Assembly (NCBI RefSeq): GCF_037975245.1
Contig: NC_092576.1
Span: 45,237,111 to 45,301,110, forward strand
Direction: 5' to 3'
DNA length: 64,000 nucleotides
From: Apostichopus japonicus
Taxonomy: Eukaryota > Echinodermata > Holothuroidea > Aspidochirotida > Stichopodidae
Below, in pieces: positions 56,835 through 64,000 of this stretch (positions within the stretch are counted from its first letter, which is position 1; every line of letters starts with the position of its first letter). Below the pieces are notes generated by a model, which was not told the origin of the DNA, did not search any database, and was given only the letters and a program-made list of their open reading frames with translations. The position numbers and the translations under genes are program-made.

Positions 56835-59136
56835 CAGGCCTGTAAAAAGAGGGCAAAACGGGAAGCTCATTGCCGGGAAATCTTGAAAACTAGCGGGAAA
56901 TCTCACACGCAGCAACAGCAAAAAAGGGTTAGAGAAAGAGCCAAAGAGGAAATAAAATTTAAAAAAATTATAAATAAAAAATCAGAAACACTAACTTTAG
57001 TGTCTGGGTGTCTTTATTTTTCACTTGAAATAACCCAAAGTAGCATCATAATTATTTAATACACTTAATGGCATCGCCGCCGCAAGCCCGCTGAATCTCT
57101 CAAGCCAATGTTGGAAAACCTTGTTCAATTTCCCGCGAACACACTGCCGATTTCCCGTCGGTGTTCGCGCAGTACCTGGGAATTTTCCCAGGTACTGTAC
57201 ATTGCCAAACAACTGTGAGCGCTTCCCCTGTCTAACACCGGTTGGTTAACCTTTTTTTTTTTTTTGGCACGTTTCCAAGGAACGTTTTATGTAGTACACG
57301 AGGCACAGCCCATGCGTTGATACACGCATATCACGATATCAAGGCCCCTATAGCCATTGCCATCTTTATTATGAAAGTGAACCTTGTAATAACTTATGTT
57401 TTAGGCCACTTGGCATGATTAACTAAATGCTAAATATTGTTTTCATGTTCTTGTAAAAAACGTCAACTTCGCAAAATACAGTTAGTTGTGTTTTTGTAGT
57501 TACGTGAGATCCGTAACCGACAAGGTGGTTAGGCTATTTGATATGCACTTAACTATGGTAGGATATTATTTTTTCCGTATTTTTGGAAATTCTAGAAAAT
57601 ACTTTCTTTTTCCCCCGCTTAACACCAGATGTGGTCTTACGGTTTATTCATAAATGGGTGTACTAGAGCCTTTTTTACATGACATTAGTTGCATTTAAGA
57701 CGATATGCCAGTTTCGCGTGAATTTTTCGAAAGTGTTTTGCTCGATCTTTCGTAAAATTTGAAAGGTGTACCAACTTACTTTTCGTACACAATTGGTAAT
57801 TTCTCTACTGATTTTCAGAGTTTTTATCTCCATACAGTCAAGTATATACGTTGTGTATTGAGTATAAACTAATCGAGAATGCAACTTATGCAAGAAAACA
57901 ATGCGGGGATTTCCAGCAGACCATTTTTTTCTTTGCGGGATTACTGAGTCAGTTGAAGGGATTCCCGCACCTTAGAGGGAACACTGAGCTGAAGTCAAAT
58001 TCATACGACAGAAAACGTTTACTTTCTAACATACAATATAAATTTTTTTAAATGTGGAATGGCAATATTGTTGTTCAAAACATTTCCCGCCAGGCTAATT
58101 TGTTACAGCAACCTTCCCGCGCTGTGCCGTGGGTGTCAGTGTGACATTGACATTGCCCTTGTGAGTGGTTTGGGGACACATCATTACTCGTTATATTGTG
58201 ACAATGATTGCGCGCACGCAGAACTTTTCGTAGGTAGTGTGATGCACTGATTGTCAACATGTGATTGTCATTTAAAAAAGTTTCGATATTATTTGTACGT
58301 GAATGAGAGTGAAGTGAGGAGTGGTTTTTTCCTTCTCGTGCGCTTTGATAAATTGATAGGGGTAGTCGGGTAGGCCCACACGTCAACAAAAATACAAAAT
58401 GGCTTCGTTTATTTAGTCTTTATCAGAAATATTTGAAGAAGTGTAAAGTCTGCTCAGTTTGATCGATCCAACACAATATAATAATAAAGGCTTACTGGGC
58501 GTCCTCTTTGAAGGATTTTTATTTCATTTGTTCGATTTTTATCGTGAACCATATCCAATTTATCTCTCTGCTCCAAGCCATGCGGCACACTGTACATAAA
58601 AACTGATGGGATGCATCGCGCACTCCATTGCTAAAATACACGTGCTCGCTCCAGCTCCACTGATGTGTAGAGTTCAGTGGCTCACTTGCATCTCATGTAA
58701 CTTTACGATGTTTATTTACATTACATATTAATAATTGATGTGGTACAATGTGACAGCCGGGTTATAGATGTATAATAAATTATTATCAGACTGGAGTGAT
58801 TGCTTGAGATGAGACTACTTTGAGTTTTGTCAAGGTAAGAACTCAAGAAACTGACACACTAAACCAGTTTGTTTTAAAAATTATATTTATTACCTTTTTA
58901 AGTTCAAATTAGCACTGGTCTCAACGATTGCAAGTTGTTTTAAATCGCCAAAAAGGTGCACCAAATGGCGCCAATTGCATCCTCATTTTTCAAAAATCTG
59001 TACCTTGTGAGGGGGGCACATCCCCCCTCACACACCCCCCTGCGCCGCTTGTGCGGCGCAATGGCTGCTCTGCAGCCATATGGTTCTAGGGTTATTATAC
59101 CTTCCTTGCAGGGAATTTTTTTTTTTTACAGCCCTG
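56835..59136. mobile_element. hAT-like element, 2302 bp, TSD GTGTACAG
   Basis: Ends CAGGCCTGTAAAA and TTTACAGCCCTG are imperfect inverted repeats, flanked by perfect GTGTACAG (56827-56834, 59137-59144). Inside, several frames of 60-100 codons exist but none resembles a hAT transposase. The phrases GCGGGAAATC and TTCCCGC recur near the left and right thirds. Near 59045 is a GC-rich hairpin, TGCGCCGC/GCGGCGCA. Confidence 0.9.
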
Positions 59137-59144
59137 GTGTACAG

Positions 59145-60206
59145 TATAGTAGCTAATAAGACATAAAAAAGAACTGAATTTCAACTATAAACTAGATGAA
59201 TCAGTAGTACCTGGATTAATTTTAATCGACAGTGGTAGTGAGCGTGTTATGGAGAAAACAGAAGGGTAACTGTAGGTCGCTGGGGATTTCTAACTGGCCT
59301 TTCCTATTTCAACATGTTTGTTTCCTCGACAGTTTAGGTCATAGTGAGAAAGGGATGATGAGGTGAAGGGAATAAATAGATGTGTTTGTGAGGGAGGGAT
59401 GTTTACATTTCATATTTAAATCATACATATATATAGAATCAGATAATATTACCACGTACAGTTTTCATGAACATATATCAAGCGGGACTTGACGAGGAAG
59501 AGAGGATTGTAGGTTGAACCAGGATGAGGGGCACAAGGGTGATATTCAATGATTTATACTATTAAATACACTGGGTCGGGGGTCTAGCCGTGAAAACACA
59601 TTCATTAACAAATTGAGATTTAAACAGGTCTTAAGGATAAAGTAGTGAGTGTTTTTCCTATGTTAACATCAGCGCTTGGGTCCGTTGTTGTAAGTTTGTG
59701 GGGGGATGTTCATTGTTACTATGCGTTCGTAAAGATCGATTTCCGTCTTGAATAAATCAATTATTATCCCCATATAAAGACACTACAGGACTTAACTGAT
59801 GATTTTAAGACTCCCCGCCCATCACTTCCCCCCCCCCCCCAAAAAAAAGCCAGGTTAGAGATAGTTTTCAAATAGAGCAATACATTTTGATTACACCAAT
59901 ATATTGTTAGATTTTTTAATTGTATTTCCATAACATTTATATTCCACTGATTTAATTGAATGTTATTTAAGAGTTGTCTCCATTGCTCTTCAATTTATCT
60001 CGTTTTGAGCGGGTTTATGTTGTTTTCATTATTTTCTTAGTAATTCAAATTGTACATACATTTTTTTTTTTCAATTAATCCTTAGTTTTATATCCTTTTA
60101 TTCGTATTTCTATAAAAATAATATAAATAATCTAAAACATTTCACCTTCAGTTGTAATTGTTTTCTTCATTCATATCTGTTATATATTATAATAGATTAT
60201 CTTTGT
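59145..60206. other. Non-coding stretch
   Basis: AT-rich, with a C homopolymer followed by A near 59828-59847. No gene or complete mobile element seen. Confidence 0.5.
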
Positions 60207-60217
60207 TTTATTTATTA

Positions 60218-60440
60218 TTATCTCATCGTTCCCATACGGAGATAAGATAGTGTAGGTCCTTTGCCAGATGGGCCATAGGCAGCTATGTCAGTTGTCATAG
60301 CAACATTTGCCATGGTATTAGTTAATTTTCTCTGAGGTGCCTCTCTCATGTCACCCATGGTACCCTGGGGTAACCGGAAGTCCATGACTGAGAGGGTTTC
60401 AAACGTGTTGGTGTGTGTCTTATGTTGTATGTATATCAAA
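60218..60440 (-). CDS. Candidate terminal exon with polyadenylation signal, unidentified
   Basis: The frame contains MDFRLPQGTMGDMREAPQ, TNTMANVAMTTDIAAYG and SYLRMGTMR, ending in TAA at 60218. It is followed immediately by overlapping AATAAA signals (60207-60216, read on the minus strand). Plausible acceptors are CCCTCTCAG before TCATGGAC, or ACATAAG further upstream; the exact start is uncertain. Methionine-rich, protein-like composition with a polyadenylation signal right after the stop supports a gene end on the minus strand. It may be the 3' end of the gene containing exon 62427-62635, but the phases do not join directly. Confidence 0.45.
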
Positions 60441-62426
60441 TTTTGTGTAAAAAACACCCCCGCCCCCCCCCCCCCCCATTGCGAGATTGCTTAGCTAATA
60501 ATAAATATGTTCGTTTGAAAGCTGTGTTGTTGGCTGGCGACTAGAAATGCAGTTCTCTGGCTTGCCCTGTTCATTTATTATCTTTTTGATATACATATTG
60601 CCTACATTTTCTCTCTCCTCTATTCTATAACTTTTACTCTCCAAAAGGAAAACAATAAACATTAAACAAATTCTACTTCAAAAAGACAGAAATTTAATCA
60701 GTAAGGACTAGCCTACCAACGATTTAAAACCAGACAGTGTCTAGACGTGACGTATCTATTGTAATCTCCAGGTACTTGTTTGTCAGTAAATTCCAGGTGT
60801 TTCTAAAAAGGACGCGCGCGTCTATTCTGTTATATTGAAACAACTTCTTTTCATTGGAAGGCGCGCGTCTATTCCATTGTGTTGAACAAAAGAAAATGTT
60901 AAACTATTGAACTTGTCAGTACAGTCAGTGTACATCTTTAGCAAGAAAAAAATATGATGAAATAAGTTCAACAGACTTTTAGTATAACAAATATCTGTCT
61001 GAGTAGAAAAGAGTGGAATTTTTTTAACGTACAAATGTATGATATAAGTGTGTACAGTATTGTGTATATATGACAGGTTAGATTTTACAAATGGGAATAT
61101 GGTGACAACAACACACTGTAGAGTATATAGAGATAACATAAGGGCTATTGGCCTTGTAGGTTTGGGAGGGAGGGTGCATTGGGGAGTGGGGTGGGGGAGG
61201 CTGTGGGGGTGGTAGACAGGAGAATACTGTAATGTTAGTAAGGATCTACTTAAAATCTTAGAGATTATTCTTACACAGATGTACTGTGTTTGTTTATAAA
61301 AAAAGTATACACGTGATATTGAGTGTTATTTACATATATACTGATGTTGTATTGGTCTCTACTGTGTGGGGATTGACTGTAATGTTATGTGAGTTAATAA
61401 TACGCATATATCTAGAGTTGTTTGTCGCATGGTGGCGGGGGGGGGGTGGTGCAAAGTTGGAGGGGAGGAGGTGACGACAGGTTGATCAGAAGAGGCGAAC
61501 AATAATCGTATGACAGGAGACTTTGCTGAGTAGTCGTGTGTGCGTGTGTGTGTGTGTGGGGGGGGGGGGTTAGTGTGTGTGGGGGTAGTGTGGCGGGTTG
61601 GGGGGCAGGGGTGTTGTTAACAAGGTAAGTTAACAAGTGTTATAAACATAGATTAACGAAATGGGGTGGGTAGGTGGTCTGGCATAGTTTGGTTGTGGGG
61701 GTGGGGGCTGGGGAGGGGGAGGGGCCAATTACAATATTTAATTTATACCACTGTCTTGTTTTTACGTTAATATAAATGTTCATTAATTATCCGTTCATTT
61801 ATAAACTAATTAAATAAAATTTTCTCCCGATAAAAAAAAGGGGAAAGTATTTACCTTAAGTATGATATTTTTTTTTTCTTTCTAGTTTATCTCCTTATCA
61901 TTTTTCTGTTAATCTAACTCATCAAAGTTTGTGTTTATTTACTTTGGGTAGATTTTGTCAAAGCGTCTATTTTCATACTCTAAGATGATGATAACTTGCC
62001 TTATTTATTCCTTATATCTTGGTCTAATTACATCCTACTGTTTTGTTATTGTTTCAATGAGATATATTATTTGTTTACATTTAAGCTAGGTACTCCTATA
62101 TCCTGATTTCAATGCATTTCATTTTGTGGAAGAATTAATTGTTAACAATTATGTTTTTCTGTCTCATTTTGTCTCTATTTTACTATCCCATTAATCACAT
62201 TCCTTACCTGATGACTGTTTCTTTCATTGTTAGTTTACTTCTTTATTCAATTTCTTCTTCATTTGTTTTTGCTTTACTAATACAAGTATCTAAACCTATC
62301 AACAAACCTACAGTAATTATCAAATATAACTATATTAATAATTCCTATCTTGTTTACATCATTAATATTAACTTATTTATATTATTAATTACTAATATTA
62401 TTTGCATAATTATTAATTATACTTAC
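60441..62426. other. Intron-like stretch with G-rich and GT-rich tracts
   Basis: It holds a short duplication around GCGCGCGTCTATTC (60815 and 60861), GT/G-rich simple sequence at 61540-61610 and very AT-rich DNA at 61740-62420. No exon recognised. Confidence 0.5.
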
Positions 62427-62635
62427 CTCAGTTGCTTGAATCTTTGAGAGTGTTGTAGATAGTTTAATATTCCATTAACTTCATGTTTATTCATTTCTCT
62501 CCCTTTCTCTGTCTGTATGTCCATCCTCTCTATTGATGTTATGATTGGTAGAGAGAGACCAGAGGAGAGGATAATGTTCCCATCTTCATCAATCTTACTA
62601 AAGGACCTGGCTAGAGTCACCCTGTTTATGGGAAT
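62427..62635 (-). CDS. Candidate internal exon, unidentified
   Basis: TTTTCCTTCCTTCAG and GTAAGTATAATT flank 209 nt encoding IPINRVTLARSFSKIDEDGN, then LSSGLSLPIITSIERMD and GILNYLQHSQRFKQL, with two bases left over (phase 2 exit). Both splice sites are excellent and the frame is open throughout. The DEDGNI phrase is reminiscent of half an EF-hand loop but lacks the remaining ligands. The family is not recognised. It lies on the same strand as the terminal-exon candidate at 60218. Confidence 0.6.
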
Positions 62636-63339
62636 CTGAAGGAAGGAAAATATTAAATATAATTAATATCATCATGTTTGTTTACAGGATAAATACTTGA
62701 AAATAATAACATCATAATTAATATAGGAATATTTACTTGATTTTTGTTCTAATTTCATATTAATAAAATAATATTTGTTTAATTTAATTTAATATTATAT
62801 TGTTTTGTTAATTATTTAATAATTAGTGGTTTGAATTTGTAAAAAGAGTAAATTATATATTTAACGTTTGTTTTATCTTCGTTTTATCTTTGTTTTTATT
62901 TCAAGATGTTAAAGGGTAAACAAGAAGGTTAGGTTTATTACAGAGATCAGTCATTGTTATTTCTGTATAATGAATGAAAGGTGTGTAAGAGGGGTGAGGG
63001 ATGGACGGTACAAGGGATGTAAGGGGTGTAGGGAGGGGTGTGTTATGGTAAGGAAGGGTGTGTTAAGGTTTAGTGATATTTGGTCGGGGTATTGGTGTCT
63101 TAGTGTGGGGGAGGGCGTGGATATGGTTTACCCTCGTGAATGTTATGTTGTTATTGTCAAAGTATGTGCGCGGGGTGAGAGATAAAAGGACCGGTGGGTG
63201 TCGTACTAGGTAGGGATGGGTGTGATAGGGGTTAGGAGGGGTGCTTTAGGGTGGGGGAGCATGCAGACGGCATAAACATATCTAATGTAATTTGTGTTTG
63301 AGGGGGGATGAGAGGGGGTGGTTTGAGCCAGAACTAATA
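62636..63339. other. Non-coding stretch, AT-rich then G-rich
   Basis: The G-rich part (62965-63320) shows short repeats of the type AAGGGTGTGT and GGGATGG. Its open frames are low-complexity and not supported as genes. Confidence 0.5.
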
Positions 63340-63389
63340 TGTATTATTGGTTCCTTGCTTTAGCAAAAGGAACCTATGCAGTCAGGTTG

Positions 63390-63427
<38 letters not shown>

Positions 63428-64000
63428 GTGTGTGTGTGTGCGTCTGTGACACTTGCTTGGGTACGCTCTATCTCAATAAGGGAATGTTGGATTGAGGCCA
63501 AACTTGGACTATAGATCCGCCATATGGAGAAGGTGTGCCCTATTGTTTTTGGTGCTCACAAAGGTCACCAAAGGTCAGTTATGGTCCAAAAACCGAAAAT
63601 ATTAAAACTGCAATAACTCCCAGTGCCAATGTGCGACAAGGTTGATATTTTGGGACAAGTTGTGAACTGGTTAGGGGAACATTTTCAACTTAACGGTCAT
63701 GTGATCCGAGGTCACCAAAGGTCAATTAATGATAAAAAACTAGTATTTTTGCGATAACTTGAGAACGAATTGTCCGTTTGGGTTGGGAGTTGCCTCAATG
63801 TCATCCAATTGTCGACCCGCATCTTGGTGACCCTTGACCTCAATTTGACCTCTGGTGACCTTTTCATGTTTTTGGGATTTTTAAAGTTTCGATGCTATTT
63901 TCAGATGTCAAAGGTACCTTCTGATCATAAATGTCAATAGGTTGACCCCGTGTGACCTTTATGTGCGAAGTTATATGAGGTCAAAGTTTTTCGGTCGGAG
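63340..64000. repeat. Dispersed repeat with terminal hairpin and GT microsatellite, truncated by window end
   Basis: It begins with the hairpin GGTTCCTTGCTTTAGCAAAAGGAACC (stem GGTTCC/GGAACC) near 63349, followed by a (GT)n tract at 63391-63440 and then GGTCACCAAAGGTCA-type phrases repeating at irregular intervals. The layout resembles a common marine-invertebrate repeat as I remember it. No coding region is seen and the right end lies outside the window. Confidence 0.55.

Noticed and set aside
61286-61636. Open frames on both strands in the 61.4-61.6 kb G-rich region
   Set aside because: The proline/histidine and glycine runs reflect simple sequence; there is no coding signature.
1-64000. 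tRNA, rRNA or other structured RNA genes
   Set aside because: I looked for tRNA box-B-like phrases (GGTTCGAATCC) and rRNA core phrases and saw none with a foldable context; a covariance-model search would be decisive.

Overview
The window is nuclear DNA of an invertebrate animal. It is AT-rich, with isolated exons flanked by GT/AG splice signals, very large introns, a satellite array, many cut-and-paste DNA transposons and one apparently intact Gypsy-type LTR retrotransposon. Repeat style suggests a marine invertebrate, perhaps an echinoderm, but no feature proves the taxon.

The one host gene I can name is ATG101, the HORMA-domain subunit of the ULK1/ATG13 autophagy initiation complex. It lies on the minus strand: exon 1 at 33131-33160 (MNARSQVFEL), exon 2 at 31941-32018 and exon 3 at 10637-10720. 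Intron 2 is about 21.2 kb. It consists of a 153-bp satellite (10757-17869, 21295-21355, 26371-29421, 30619-31958) interrupted by DNA transposons. The satellite monomer begins with the last 18 nt of ATG101 exon 2 and its 5' splice site, so the satellite appears to be the tandemly amplified ancestral short intron.

Four transposons sit in that intron. Elements A (17870-21294), B (21356-26370) and C (24151-26324, nested in B) share TIRs of the type GGG(T)CAGRTCCAA and 4-bp target duplications. Each carries its own iterated ~15-nt motif: TGTGACGTACGGGACA in A, GTTATGGACGGAAT in B, GGTAACGGAAGGACA in C. The motifs look related to one another but are homogeneous within each element. Element D (29422-30618) has a TA duplication and iterates GGGGTAAAAAAA.

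From 34.5 to 50 kb lie hAT-like elements (34555-36083 with a nested one at 35256-35897; 47379-48058; 48871-50009) and the Gypsy element (37413-45708, minus strand). The Gypsy element has LTRs that look identical by eye, open gag and pol frames, and a -1 frameshift signal (GGGAAAC directly before the gag stop, with a possible pseudoknot).

From 50 to 64 kb there are several minus-strand exon candidates of unidentified genes (52140-52294, 54792-54862, 60218-60440, 62427-62635), a ~47-bp diverged tandem repeat (53.1-54.5 kb), a further hAT-like element (56835-59136) and a repeat with a terminal hairpin running off the right end. A terminal-exon candidate lies at 8087-8258. ATG101 exons after exon 3 were not found in the window.
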